Below, one piece after another: positions 8,976 to 16,923 of a stretch of 64,000 nucleotides of DNA (the stretch's first letter is position 1; every line of letters begins with the position of its first letter). The position numbers and the translations under genes are program-made. The notes beneath the pieces are model-generated. The model did no database searches and had not been told where the DNA came from. It was given only the letters and a program-made list of their open reading frames with translations. The DNA is from Methylobacterium sp. 2A (GTDB lineage: Bacteria; Pseudomonadota; Alphaproteobacteria; Rhizobiales; Beijerinckiaceae): the NCBI RefSeq assembly GCF_009806555.1, contig NZ_VUOK01000029.1, forward strand, positions 167,441-231,440. The letters run 5' to 3'.

Positions 8976-9806
8976 ATGGGCCGCAGCTACTTCCACCTCC
9001 ACCTCGTCTCCGACTCCACCGGCGAGACGCTGATCAATGTCGGCCGGGCGGCGGCCGCCCAGTACGAGGGCGTCTCGGCGATCGAGCACGTCTATCCGCT
9101 GGTGCGCTCGGCCGCGCAGCTCGACCGGGTGATCTCGGAGATCCGGGCGGCGCCGGGCCTCGTGCTCTACACCCTGGTGGGCGGCGACCTCGGCGAGCGC
9201 CTGGAGGAGGTCGCCCGGGAGACCGGCTCGCCCTGCCTGTCGGTGCTGCGGCCGGTCCACGACCTCCTGCGTGCCTATCTCGGCGCCGAGACCACGGCCC
9301 GTCCCGGCGCCCAGCACATGCTGAACGCCGAGTATTTCAAGCGCATCGACGCGATGAACTTCACGCTGGCCCATGACGACGGCAACCTGCCGGAGGATCT
9401 GGAGGAGGCCGACGTGATCCTGCTCGGGGTCAGCCGGACCTCGAAGACGCCGACCTCGATCTACCTCGCCAATCGCGGCCTCAAGACCACGAACCTGCCG
9501 CTGGTGCCCGGCATGCCGCTGCCGCCCGCGATCGAGCGCGCGCGCAAGCCTCTGGTGGTCGGCCTGTTCGCCTCGCCGGAGCGGATCGTGCAGATCCGGC
9601 AGAACCGGCTCTCCAGCCTGAACGCTGACGAGTCCTCGCTCTACGTCGACCGCTCGGCGGTGGCGGACGAGATCACGGCCTCCCGCCGGCTGTTCACCAA
9701 GAACCGCTGGCCGACGATCGACGTCACCCGCCGCTCCATCGAGGAGACGGCGGCCGCGATCGTCGATCTCCACCGCGACCACCGCCTGAAGTTCATCGCG
9801 GATTGA
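8976..9806 (+). CDS. Pyruvate, phosphate dikinase regulatory protein (kinase/pyrophosphorylase, DUF299)
   Basis: Bifunctional ADP-dependent kinase and Pi-dependent pyrophosphorylase family (PpsR/PDRP) that switches PPDK or PEP synthase off and on by threonine phosphorylation. The start [12 protein letters not shown] and the P-loop-like [18 protein letters not shown] are characteristic, as is [11 protein letters not shown] towards the C-terminus. The ATG at 8976 follows an AAAGG about 9 bases upstream; a GTG at 8943 would add 11 residues and overlap the origin-like region. The ppdK target is not in the window. Divergent from hemE. Confidence 0.92.
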   Translation: MGRSYFHLHLVSDSTGETLINVGRAAAAQYEGVSAIEHVYPLVRSAAQLDRVISEIRAAPGLVLYTLVGGDLGERLEEVARETGSPCLSVLRPVHDLLRAYLGAETTARPGAQHMLNAEYFKRIDAMNFTLAHDDGNLPEDLEEADVILLGVSRTSKTPTSIYLANRGLKTTNLPLVPGMPLPPAIERARKPLVVGLFASPERIVQIRQNRLSSLNADESSLYVDRSAVADEITASRRLFTKNRWPTIDVTRRSIEETAAAIVDLHRDHRLKFIAD

Positions 9807-9810
9807 GTCC

Positions 9811-9930
9811 GGGGATCCCAAAGGGCTGAGCCCTTTGGCGGGGTCCAGGGGCGGCGCCCCTGGGTCTTTGCAGGGTTCCACCCTGCACCCGCAAAAGGTC
9901 GAAGACCTTTTGAAACCAGGACTTTTCAGC
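9811..9930. repeat. Palindromic intergenic repeat, family A copy 2
   Basis: Hairpin CCAAAGGG-CTGAG-CCCTTTGG at the left, a GGGGCGGCGCCCC-type hairpin inside, and AAAAGGTC-GAA-GACCTTTT at the right. It fills the space between the convergent PPDK-regulator and crcB stop codons and could act as a bidirectional 3' stabiliser or terminator. Confidence 0.8.
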
Positions 9931-10315
9931 TCCCACTCAGGACTGTTCGGACCAGGGCGAGACCCGCCACCAACCCGATTAGCCCAGCCGCCACCGAGGC
10001 CAGCACGTAGAGGGCGGCCATGCCGGTCTCGCCCCGCTCGTACAGGCTGATCGCGTCGAGCGAGAAGGTCGAGAAGGTGGTGAAGCCGCCGAGCATCCCG
10101 GTGGTCAGGAACAGCCGGGCCGGGTGACCCGCCGCGCCGCGCAACGCGAAGCCTTCCGCCAGCACGCCCATCAGGAACGAGCCCAGCACGTTGATGATCA
10201 GCGTGGCCAGCGGAAAGCCGAGGCCTGGCAGCAGCCGCGACACCGCGACGTTGACGCCGTGCCGGACCCCGCCGCCGAGCCCGGCCCCGAGGATGACGAT
10301 GAGGGTGTTGATCAT
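9926..10315 (-). CDS. crcB: Fluoride channel CrcB/Fluc
   Basis: 129-residue inner-membrane fluoride exporter with four hydrophobic helices. Family motifs are GAGLGGGVRH at residues 10-19, TLIINVLGSFLMG (pore asparagine and phenylalanine) and GFTTFSTFSLDA. Fluc proteins work as antiparallel dimers that let fluoride leak out of the cell. The leader upstream carries a fluoride riboswitch, so expression should rise with intracellular fluoride. Confidence 0.95.
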   Translation of the reverse strand: MINTLIVILGAGLGGGVRHGVNVAVSRLLPGLGFPLATLIINVLGSFLMGVLAEGFALRGAAGHPARLFLTTGMLGGFTTFSTFSLDAISLYERGETGMAALYVLASVAAGLIGLVAGLALVRTVLSGS

Positions 10316-10401
10316 GCCTGCCCTTCCTGTTCGGTCGGGCGGCGTCGCGCGTCGCGGCTTCGGCGCACGGCCCCACCGCGGACGGCGCGCGGCGCGCCCG
10401 T

Positions 10402-10466
10402 GCGGTAGGAGCCATCAGCCCGGCGTGGCGACCGCCGGGCGGTTGTCGGGGAGCTCCATCCCCATC
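10402..10466 (-). promoter_or_regulatory. Fluoride riboswitch (crcB motif)
   Basis: Read on the minus strand, the leader contains GGGGATGG-AGCT-CCCC (first stem), AACCGCC, a GGCGGTC-gcca-CGCCGGG stem region and the 3' core GCTGATGGCTCCTACC. These are the conserved blocks of the crcB RNA, including the pseudoknot strands and the GAUG/CCUACC ends. It lies about 90 bases upstream of the crcB start, in the right orientation. I am confident of the class; the expression platform downstream was not resolved. Confidence 0.9.
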
Positions 10467-10520
10467 GGGGACAGGCTTAGCGCAGGATCGCCGACAGGGG
10501 AATCCGGTTGTCCGGCCCCG

Positions 10521-11030
10521 TCAACGCGCGAAGGTGAAGTGGCTGCGCTGCTCGATCTGGGCGGCGTAGAAATCCTCCACCACCTCGCGGACCACCTCGG
10601 CCAGCTCGTCGCCCCGGTGCTCGTCGAGCTGGATGTCGCTGCCCACCGTCCGGCCGCTGGCGCAGCGCGCGGCGCCCGGCACGAGGCGCTCGTTGTAGCG
10701 CTGGTTCAGGCCCGAGACCGAGATGAAGTTGCTGCCGCCGAGTTCCGGCCCGTATTTGATCTTGATCTTCTGCTCGGCCTCAATCCCGCGCAGCTGCGCG
10801 CACAGGCTGATGAAGTTGTCCTGATCGATCCGGGCCTCAAGGCCCGTGATGCTGCCGTGGACGTTGTCCTCTTCGTTGAGCACCTCGGCCATCAGGTTCA
10901 GGACGCCCACGACCGGCTGCAGCGCCCGGGTGCCCTCTTCCAGCAGCTTCTTGCGGAAATCGTTGCTCCTGGCATCGGCTTCCTGCAGCCGCGCGCGGAA
11001 CCGGTCCTTGACGTCGTTCGCGCGTCCCAT
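10521..11030 (-). CDS. Conserved-looking hypothetical cytosolic protein
   Basis: 169 residues, no signal peptide and no membrane segment. The N-terminal 60 residues are predicted helical and charged (KDRFRARLQEADARSNDFRKKLLEEG), the middle has an ELGGSNFISVSGL strand-rich part, and the C-terminus is again helical. I do not recognise a family. Codon use and the ATG after a GGGAGG-type Shine-Dalgarno sequence (minus strand, upstream of 11030) support it as a real gene. It stands alone between crcB and the EF-hand gene. Confidence 0.6.
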   Translation of the reverse strand: MGRANDVKDRFRARLQEADARSNDFRKKLLEEGTRALQPVVGVLNLMAEVLNEEDNVHGSITGLEARIDQDNFISLCAQLRGIEAEQKIKIKYGPELGGSNFISVSGLNQRYNERLVPGAARCASGRTVGSDIQLDEHRGDELAEVVREVVEDFYAAQIEQRSHFTFAR

Positions 11031-11145
11031 CGCGCACCTCCCTGGTGGTTCATCCGGTTCTTGTCCGACCGGATACTGAGAACCTATGGAGGTTGGTCAG
11101 ATGACGCAAGATCGTGCAAAATATTGATGCCTGCCCAGATCTTAA

Positions 11146-11189
11146 GCCATTGCACAGGAATAGTCCTTGCTCAGGAACTGTGCAATGGC
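11146..11189. repeat. 12-bp perfect inverted repeat
   Basis: GCCATTGCACAG (11146-11157) and CTGTGCAATGGC (11178-11189), separated by 20 bases. It lies 18 bp past the EF-hand stop on the minus strand and upstream of the hypothetical gene at 10521-11030. It could be a terminator stem for the first gene or an operator for the second; no U-run is visible. Confidence 0.5.
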
Positions 11190-11206
11190 CCTCGGTCAGG
11201 TCTCGA

Positions 11207-11632
11207 TCACTTGAGGAGCTGCAGCAGGCTCCGGCCGGCGGGGGTCTTGAGTTCCTTGGCGTCGAGCTTGCCGTCGTTGTCGGGATCGGCTGCCTTGAAG
11301 CGCTGCTCGACCAGAGCGAGGTATTCCTTGCGATCGAGGGTGCCGTCGGAATCGGGGTCGGCCGCCTTCAGGTCCTTCTTGCTGACCCGGCCCTTCAGCT
11401 CCTTGGCGTCGACGGTGCCGTCCTTGTCCTTTTCCGCGCCGTCGAAGACTTTTCCGGCGGCCGCCTGAGCCTCGGCGAGGTCGATGGTGCCGTCCTTGTC
11501 GGTGTCGACCATCTTCAGCGTACGCTCGGTGCCGGAGGACCGGGCGGAGGCCGCGATCGGGAGCGCGGCGGGCAGGATCAGGGCGGCACTGAGCGCCGCG
11601 GCGAAGACCGGTCGGATCAGAAACGTGGGCAT
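11207..11632 (-). CDS. Exported EF-hand calcium-binding protein
   Basis: 141 residues with a signal peptide (about 1-29) and four DxDxDG loops: DTDKDGTID, DKDKDGTVD, DPDSDGTLD and DPDNDGKLD, evenly spaced through the mature part. These are canonical EF-hand calcium ligands, so a periplasmic or secreted calcium binder or buffer is likely. The ATG at 11632 immediately precedes the signal peptide; the longer frame adds 26 residues without homology. It ends GRSLLQLLK. Monocistronic. Confidence 0.82.
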   Translation of the reverse strand: MPTFLIRPVFAAALSAALILPAALPIAASARSSGTERTLKMVDTDKDGTIDLAEAQAAAGKVFDGAEKDKDGTVDAKELKGRVSKKDLKAADPDSDGTLDRKEYLALVEQRFKAADPDNDGKLDAKELKTPAGRSLLQLLK

Positions 11633-11752
11633 GTCGGAAGGGTCTCCATGACGATCGGAACCGGCGACCCAAATCCTGATCGTGCGGGCCGTTCCCGGAT
11701 CGCCCTTCACAAGGCGACGATCGATGAACCCTTTACGACCGCGCGGCCCGGC

Positions 11753-13216
11753 TCAGCGGGCGGGTCCGTCGAGGGGCGCCAGCCGGTCCGGACCGGGCGC
11801 CGCGGGCACCGGTTGGGCGCGTGACAGGGCGCGGGCGAGCGCCGGCAGATCGGGGCCGGCCGCACCGGAGGCGCCGAACACCGACCGGTCGAGAGCCGCG
11901 AAGGCAGAGGCGAGATCGGGTCGCGCCCGCCGGATCCGGGCCAGCTCCGGCACCTCGCGCATCGCCGTGTCGAGGGCCGCGCGGAACCCGATCGGGTCGT
12001 GGGCGCGGGCCGCTGCCCGCAGGCGACGCCGGGTCGGCCGGGACAGGCGCAGGGTCGGCCGGCCGAGGCCGAAGCCGATCAGCGCGAGGCCCAGCCCGAA
12101 GGCGGCGAGCGCCGCGGCGGCCACCGCCAGCGGCGAGGGGATCGCGGGGGGCGCCCGGTCGCCCTCGCGGTCGGGCAGGCCGCCGCCGATCTGCCGGGCC
12201 GGGATCTCGGTCTCGCGCATCGTGCGGGTGTTGGTGTCGAACCAGGGGATCGCGATGGCGTCGAGGGGGATGATCTCCGGCACGCCGGGCTTCACGTCCC
12301 ACTGGTAGGTGGCCCGCGCCACGGGGCCCGAGGGGGTCAGCAGGGTCTCGCGGGTCACAGGCCCCGCGAAGGTGATGATGCCGCGGGTGCGCATCACCGG
12401 CCGGGGCGGCAGGCCCTCGGCGACCATGCCCTGGGCCTCCAGGGTGACGATCCGGCGGGCGGTCTCGCCGACCTTGATGGTCTCCGGATCCGGGCTCCAC
12501 GAATCGGTGATCGCCACGTCCCGGGCGGGCAGCCACCAGGGCTCCTTGGCGTCCGGGCCACCGGTCGGGGCGGTCCATTGCGCCACCGGGAACGGAATCG
12601 GTTGCGAGCGCACCTCGACCACCCGGCGCTCGCCGACATCGTTGACGGTGAGCTTATGGACGAAGGGCTCGATGGTGAACTGGCCCGCATGGTGCGGGAA
12701 GATCGCCACGGTGCGGTCGAACGCGATGGCGCTCTGGCCATCCGGCAGCTTGGCCTTGCTCCAATGGTCGCGACCGAGCTGCGTCCAGGAGAAATTGGCG
12801 AGGGACGGCTGCACCACCTCCTCCAGCAGGATCGGCTGCTTGTAGACCCCGTGGATCCTCAACAGCACCATCTCGCGGGCGAAGGGCGCGCTGTTGCCGT
12901 TCAGCTCCGCGGTGACCGTGAGGGTGAGGTCGCCGGGTTCGATCTCGGCTTGGGCGGGGAGGGGGGCGAGGGCGAGGAGCAGGGCGAGATGCCAGACGCG
13001 CGTCCCCCTCCAATGCGCGAGGACTCCGATGTTCGCATGTCGTTGGCCGTTGGGCTCTCTCCTCCCCCTTGCGGGGAGGAGCCGGAGGTGGGGGTGGTAC
13101 AGGATCGAGCGTGGCGGTGCCGTCTGCACCACCCCCACCCCTGACCCCTCCCCGCAAGGGGGAGGGGATTGGCGCATCTCGGCACGAGTACGCCGACCCA
13201 AAACCCCAAAAAGCAT
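11753..13216 (-). CDS. BatD-like protein with repeat-encoded N-terminal extension
   Basis: Last gene of the moxR operon, 487 residues. The body is a BatD-type protein: beta-rich periplasmic domains, a membrane segment near residue 370 and a basic cytoplasmic tail. The ATG at 13216 overlaps the upstream stop as TGATG. Before the hydrophobic signal segment (about residues 69-90, ending PLPAQA) the frame crosses a family B palindromic repeat, encoding residues of about 16-54 that begin QSPPPCGEG. No ATG, GTG or TTG occurs in frame between the repeat and the signal segment, so either the repeat is translated or initiation uses a rare codon. BatD-type proteins are membrane partners of the MoxR/vWA system. 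Confidence 0.72.
   Translation of the reverse strand: MLFGVLGRRTRAEMRQSPPPCGEGSGVGVVQTAPPRSILYHPHLRLLPARGRREPNGQRHANIGVLAHWRGTRVWHLALLLALAPLPAQAEIEPGDLTLTVTAELNGNSAPFAREMVLLRIHGVYKQPILLEEVVQPSLANFSWTQLGRDHWSKAKLPDGQSAIAFDRTVAIFPHHAGQFTIEPFVHKLTVNDVGERRVVEVRSQPIPFPVAQWTAPTGGPDAKEPWWLPARDVAITDSWSPDPETIKVGETARRIVTLEAQGMVAEGLPPRPVMRTRGIITFAGPVTRETLLTPSGPVARATYQWDVKPGVPEIIPLDAIAIPWFDTNTRTMRETEIPARQIGGGLPDREGDRAPPAIPSPLAVAAAALAAFGLGLALIGFGLGRPTLRLSRPTRRRLRAAARAHDPIGFRAALDTAMREVPELARIRRARPDLASAFAALDRSVFGASGAAGPDLPALARALSRAQPVPAAPGPDRLAPLDGPAR
13058..13169. repeat. Palindromic repeat, family B, inside the batD 5' region
   Basis: About 110 bp beginning CTCCTCCCCCTTGCGGGGAG and ending with the complementary CCCCGCAAGGGGGAGGGG, with GGTGGGGGTGGT...ACCACCCCCACC arms inside. 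The same core forms the centre of the three 240-bp MITE copies (27101, 45554, 63759), but here it lacks the MITE ends. It is read through by the BatD frame. Confidence 0.8.
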
Positions 13217-14136
13217 CACCACGGGTTGCTCCCGGCGGGAATCGCGGTGCCGGCCTCGACCCGGCGGGTCTGCTCGGCGCGCAGGCGCAGCTTGAGATAG
13301 CGGCCGGGATCGTCCGGCAGGGTCTGGAGCCAGAGCCGGTCCGGGCGGATCTCGTGGGCCTCAAAACTCTTGGTCACCCGGCGGACCTCGCGCTCGGGCG
13401 CCTCGGCCACCATGGCGGAGCCGCCCCCGGTCCGGCCGCGGCCCGCCGCGTCGCCGGCCGAGCCCCGGGCCTGACCCTTGCCGGTGTCGATCGATTGCTG
13501 CTCGGCTCTGCCGCGGCGGGCGACCTTGCTGTTGCCCGGCAGCGACGCGCTGGCGTTCGACTCCTTGTTGCCGGCGAGCCCCTCGCCGCTGGAGGCGGCG
13601 TTGATGTCGTTGTTCTGGTCCTCGTTGCCGGTGTTGTTGTAGCGGGCGCCGTACTGGGCGGTGCCGTTGGCGATGCCGCCGCCGGGGCCGCGGTCGATCA
13701 CCTCGGCGCGCATCCGGGCGATGAGCGAGCGGTTGGCCTGGGCGTCGGCGTCGCGGGGGTTGAAGCGCAGGGCCTCGTCATAGGCGGCGAGCGCCCCGTC
13801 GAGGTCGCCGGCCTTCGCCAGCGCGTTGCCGAGGTTGTAGCTCGCCCGGCGGCCGCCGGCGCGGAACAGCGCGACCGCCGCGTCGTAACGGCCGGCCTCG
13901 TAGAGGGCGGCGGCGCGCCAGGCCGGGTCGGCGAAAACGTCGGCGGCGAGTCCCGGCAGGCCGAGCCCCATCAGCAGGCGCCCGAACCCGGTGCGGGGCT
14001 GCGAGACGGCAAGCAGCGCCAGCAGGCCGAAGCCGGCGAGCCCCAGGCCGGCGATGCGGGCGAGGCGCCGCCAGCGCGGCGGCAGGCCGGCCCGGAGCGG
14101 GGCGGCGAAGCCCGTGTCGGGGAGGGTGAGCCGCAT
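13216..14136 (-). CDS. TPR protein, BatC-like, of the moxR operon
   Basis: 306 residues. There is a hydrophobic segment near residues 27-46, then a TPR-type helical array (AALYEAGRYDAAVALFRAGG, SYNLGNALAKAGDLDGALAAYDEALRFNP in outline, about 75-130), a low-complexity Gly/Asn/Ser-rich linker (about 150-230), and a C-terminal domain. The ATG at 14136 sits 6 bases after AGGAG; a GTG codon lies just before it. Likely membrane-anchored with a periplasmic TPR scaffold that works with the two vWA proteins upstream. Its stop forms TGATG with the BatD start. Confidence 0.7.
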   Translation of the reverse strand: MRLTLPDTGFAAPLRAGLPPRWRRLARIAGLGLAGFGLLALLAVSQPRTGFGRLLMGLGLPGLAADVFADPAWRAAALYEAGRYDAAVALFRAGGRRASYNLGNALAKAGDLDGALAAYDEALRFNPRDADAQANRSLIARMRAEVIDRGPGGGIANGTAQYGARYNNTGNEDQNNDINAASSGEGLAGNKESNASASLPGNSKVARRGRAEQQSIDTGKGQARGSAGDAAGRGRTGGGSAMVAEAPEREVRRVTKSFEAHEIRPDRLWLQTLPDDPGRYLKLRLRAEQTRRVEAGTAIPAGSNPW

Positions 14137-14149
14137 CACGCGCTCCTCA

Positions 14150-15079
14150 TCATGCGCTCCTGCGGAACAGGACCAGGGCCGGAAGCGCCGCGATCAGCAG
14201 CAGCCAGCGCCCGAGATCCGCGTAGGCCAGCACGCCGTAGCCGCCGGCCGCGAGGTGCTGACTCAGCCCGGCGCCGACCGCGTCGAGCACCGGGCCGGGG
14301 GTCGCGATGTCGGCGACCGTGCCGCCGCCGGCCCGGGCCAGGGCGTCGAGGGCGGCCCGGTCTGGCTTCGGGGCGTTGGGCGGCAGCGGCTTGTCGGCGG
14401 GGACGAACAGGGCCTGGAGCCGCCAGCCCTGCGCGGCGATGGCGCGCGCCTCGCGGGTGGCGGCCTCGCCGATGCCGTCGCCGTCGCTGATCAGCACCAC
14501 GTCGGCCGACACCACGTTGGCCTCCGCGAGCGTGCGGCGGGCGAGCGCCAGCCCGCGCTCGGGATGGGAGCCACGGTCCGGCACCGTGTCGGCGTCCAGC
14601 GCGAACAGGGTGGTGCCGAGGCTGTCGCGGTCGGTGGTGGGGGAGGCGGCGAGGTAGGCGTCGCCCGCGTAGACCACCAGGGCGACGGCCCGGGTTCCGG
14701 CGGCCTCGGCCACCGCGGCGGCGGCCTGCCGGACGCCCTGGAGGTTGCCGCCCTCCGCGACCGAGCGCGAGAGATCGACAACGATCACCGTCTCGTCGAG
14801 GTTGCGGAAGGTGCGCCCGTCCGCCCGCTCCACGGCGGGGCCGGTCAGCGCCAGGGCGATCAGCCCGGCCGCGAGGGCGGCGGCGCGGTTCGCCTGCCGG
14901 CGTCCGCCGAGCACGGCACCGGTGCGGGCGAGATGCGCCATCAGCGCCGGATCCACCGCCCGGACCCAATCGCCGAGCGGCGCCGAGCGCGACGCGGCGC
15001 GCAGCGCCAGCAGGACGACGACCGGGATCGCCAGGAACCACCACGGGCGCAGGAGGGTGACGGCGTCGAGGGCGCTCAT
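14150..15079 (-). CDS. vWA-domain membrane protein (BatB/MxaL-like)
   Basis: 309 residues. N-terminal membrane segment (WWFLAIPVVVLLAL), second hydrophobic stretch near residue 75, then a von Willebrand A domain with the MIDAS start VIVVDLSRSV (DxSxS) near residue 102, and a C-terminal membrane helix. Second of two adjacent vWA genes, as in Bat and Mxa operons. The ATG at 15079 overlaps by 4 bp the end of a 57-codon bridge ORF that spans repeat E1. Proteins of this kind are thought to act with MoxR AAA+ ATPases in enzyme maturation or envelope stress. Confidence 0.8.
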   Translation of the reverse strand: MSALDAVTLLRPWWFLAIPVVVLLALRAASRSAPLGDWVRAVDPALMAHLARTGAVLGGRRQANRAAALAAGLIALALTGPAVERADGRTFRNLDETVIVVDLSRSVAEGGNLQGVRQAAAAVAEAAGTRAVALVVYAGDAYLAASPTTDRDSLGTTLFALDADTVPDRGSHPERGLALARRTLAEANVVSADVVLISDGDGIGEAATREARAIAAQGWRLQALFVPADKPLPPNAPKPDRAALDALARAGGGTVADIATPGPVLDAVGAGLSQHLAAGGYGVLAYADLGRWLLLIAALPALVLFRRSA

Positions 15080-15249
15080 CGGGCGGATCCCCCCACCCAA
15101 ACCCCCTCATCCTGAGGTGCCGGAGCGTAGCGGAGGCCTCGAAGGAGCCCTCCAGCCAGCCGCGCGACCTCTGGAGCCCTCCTTCGAGGCTCGCTGCGCG
15201 CGCACCTCAGGATGAGGGGGTTGGTTGGATGGGCGTGGTCTCGAACCAT
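15076..15249 (-). other. 57-codon bridge ORF across repeat E1
   Basis: This frame starts with the ATG of a TGATG overlap on the upstream vWA gene's stop (15249-15251), runs without a stop through repeat E1, and ends with a TGA that overlaps the start of the next vWA gene as ATGA (15076-15079). The peptide would begin MVRDHAHP and has no recognisable domain. I list it as a possible translation relay, not as a proven gene. Confidence 0.45.
15103..15220. repeat. Palindromic repeat, family E copy 1
   Basis: About 118 bp with inverted ends CCTCATCCTGAGGTGC and GCACCTCAGGATGAGG and an inner pair CCTCGAAGGAG / CTCCTTCGAGG. A second copy lies at 31399-31509. It separates the two vWA genes of the moxR operon. 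Confidence 0.85.
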
Positions 15250-16283
15250 CACGCCCCCCTCCGGCTGGCCAGCAACGCGGCGGCGCTGAGCAGCGCCAGG
15301 GCGGCCGGCCAGGGCCAGAGATCCCGGCGCAGCGGCAGGGGCGGGGCGAGGGCGCGGCCGCCCTCCAGCCGGTCGATCGCGTCGGCGACCTTGATGAGGT
15401 CGTCGGTGGTGCGCACCCGGAACGCCTCGCCGCCGCTTAGCCGCGCCATGTCACGCAGGGTCTCGGTGTCGACCACGTCCTGCTCGCCGTCGGCATCCGC
15501 CATGTCCCGCGGGCCGAGCGCGATCGTGTAGACCTTGATGCCCAGCTCCTTGGCCAGCTCCGCCACGTCCTTGGGGGCGGTCTGGCCGGCATTGTTGGCG
15601 CCGTCCGAGAGCAGGATCACGGCCTTCGCGGCCTTGCCGCCGGCGGGTTCGGAGGCGGCGTCGGCTCCGGTATCGCGCGGGTCCAGCCGGCGCAGGGCGA
15701 GGCCGAGCCCGTCGCCGATGCCGGTGGACCGGCCGCTGATGCCGATCGTCGCCTCATCGAGCGCCCGGGCGACCGCGGCGGTGTCGAAGCTCGGGGCGGC
15801 GGCCACGTAGGCCTGGTCGGCGAAGATCACGAGGCCGATCCGGTCCCCGGCGCGGCGCCGGATGAAATCGGTGCCGACGCGCTTGACCGCGGTGAGCCGG
15901 GTCACGGTCGCGCCGTCGAGGGCGAAGTCGCGCCGCTCCATGGAGCCCGAGAGATCCATGGCGATCATGATCTCGCGGCCGGAGGCCGGCAGCGCCGTCG
16001 CCGGCATGACGAGGCGCGGACCCGAGAGCGCCGCCACCAGGGCGATCCAGAGGATCCAGGTCAGTGCGGCCCGGCGCCGGCCGCGGGCGGCGAGATCGGC
16101 GCCGGAGCGCCCCGCGCCCACCAGCGTTCCGGGCACGCGCAGCGCCCCGCTGCCGCCCTCGGGCTCGGCCGGGATCAGGCGGGCGGCCAGCAGCGGCAGC
16201 GGCAGCGCCCATAATGCCCAGGGCGCCGCGAGGTCGAAGGCCGACAGGAGGGCGCTGAGCCAGGCGGGCAGAACGCCGCTCAT
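15249..16283 (-). CDS. vWA-domain membrane protein (BatA/MxaC-like)
   Basis: 344 residues. Two N-terminal hydrophobic segments, then a vWA domain with MIDAS motif IAMDLSGSM (about residue 92) and the later SDGANNAG metal-site loop; a C-terminal membrane helix ends ASRRGA. The ATG at 16283 overlaps the DUF4381 stop by 4 bp (ATGA), so the pair is coupled. Family context suggests an inner-membrane protein with the vWA domain exposed, partner of the second vWA protein and of MoxR. Confidence 0.85.
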   Translation of the reverse strand: MSGVLPAWLSALLSAFDLAAPWALWALPLPLLAARLIPAEPEGGSGALRVPGTLVGAGRSGADLAARGRRRAALTWILWIALVAALSGPRLVMPATALPASGREIMIAMDLSGSMERRDFALDGATVTRLTAVKRVGTDFIRRRAGDRIGLVIFADQAYVAAAPSFDTAAVARALDEATIGISGRSTGIGDGLGLALRRLDPRDTGADAASEPAGGKAAKAVILLSDGANNAGQTAPKDVAELAKELGIKVYTIALGPRDMADADGEQDVVDTETLRDMARLSGGEAFRVRTTDDLIKVADAIDRLEGGRALAPPLPLRRDLWPWPAALALLSAAALLASRRGA

Positions 16284-16744
16284 GCCCGCAGCCGCCCGAT
16301 CAGGCGGCCGAGCTCGGAATCCAGGGCGTCGAGATCCGGCGCCTGCCGGCGGTACAGGCCGTCGGCGAGCACCCGTCCGGCGCCCCGCGTGAAGAAGTCG
16401 GTCCTGAACAGCCCATCGAGGCGCGCGGCCCAATCCGCCCCAACGGCCCGGCTCTCCGCCTCGCCGCCGAGCGTCCGGCCGAGGCGGCGCAGCAGACGGG
16501 CCTGGGCCAGGAGCCGCGCCTCCGGATCGAGCCCGCGGCTTCGGGCGAGTTCGGCGAGCGCCGCCCGGCGTAGGGTGGCCCGCGCCCGGCTGCGCCCGTA
16601 GCGGACGAGCCCCACCAGCAGGGCGGCGAGGAAGCCCAGCAGGGCTGCCGCGACGATCTCGCCCTGCACGGCCCCCGCGGCGCCGCCCGGCAGGTGGAGG
16701 CCGCGGAGCTGGTCGAGCCCGAGCGGTGTCTCGACGGGGTTCAT
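16280..16744 (-). CDS. DUF4381-type membrane protein of the moxR operon
   Basis: 154 residues with one membrane helix (about residues 30-50) followed by a basic, helical cytoplasmic part. The short length, N-terminal LDQLRGLHLP and position between DUF58 and vWA genes match DUF4381 proteins of MoxR operons. The ATG at 16744 overlaps a bridge ORF stop by 4 bp; its own stop overlaps the next vWA start. No catalytic motif is visible. Confidence 0.75.
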   Translation of the reverse strand: MNPVETPLGLDQLRGLHLPGGAAGAVQGEIVAAALLGFLAALLVGLVRYGRSRARATLRRAALAELARSRGLDPEARLLAQARLLRRLGRTLGGEAESRAVGADWAARLDGLFRTDFFTRGAGRVLADGLYRRQAPDLDALDSELGRLIGRLRA

Positions 16745-16923
16745 CGCGGAGACCCGGCCTCAGTCCTGGTTTCGAAAGGTCGAGACCTTTCGCGGGTCCG
16801 GGGCGGAGCCCTGGTGAACATCTCAGAGCCCAGTATCTCAGGGCTCCGCCCTGAGCACCCGCCAAGGGGCTTGCCCCTTGGAAACCCAGGATCGGGGCCG
16901 AACAGGCTGTCACAGCACCGCAT
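16741..16923 (-). other. 60-codon bridge ORF across repeat A3
   Basis: Starts with an ATG at 16923 inside the last codons of the DUF58 gene (14-nt overlap), is open through the family A repeat and ends with TGA overlapping the DUF4381 start as ATGA. The encoded peptide (MRCCDSLFG...) is repeat-derived and has no domain. Possible relay that keeps DUF58 and DUF4381 translation linked. Confidence 0.4.
16765..16892. repeat. Palindromic intergenic repeat, family A copy 3
   Basis: Starts GGTTTCGAAAGGTC-GAGACCTTTCG and ends CCAAGGGG-CTTG-CCCCTTGG, with two more hairpins between. It lies between the DUF58 and DUF4381 genes, which point the same way, so it is transcribed within the operon. Confidence 0.8.

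Noticed and set aside
15103..15220. CRISPR or tandem repeat array
   Set aside because: The repeats are dispersed palindromes, not regularly spaced direct repeats with spacers; no cas genes occur.
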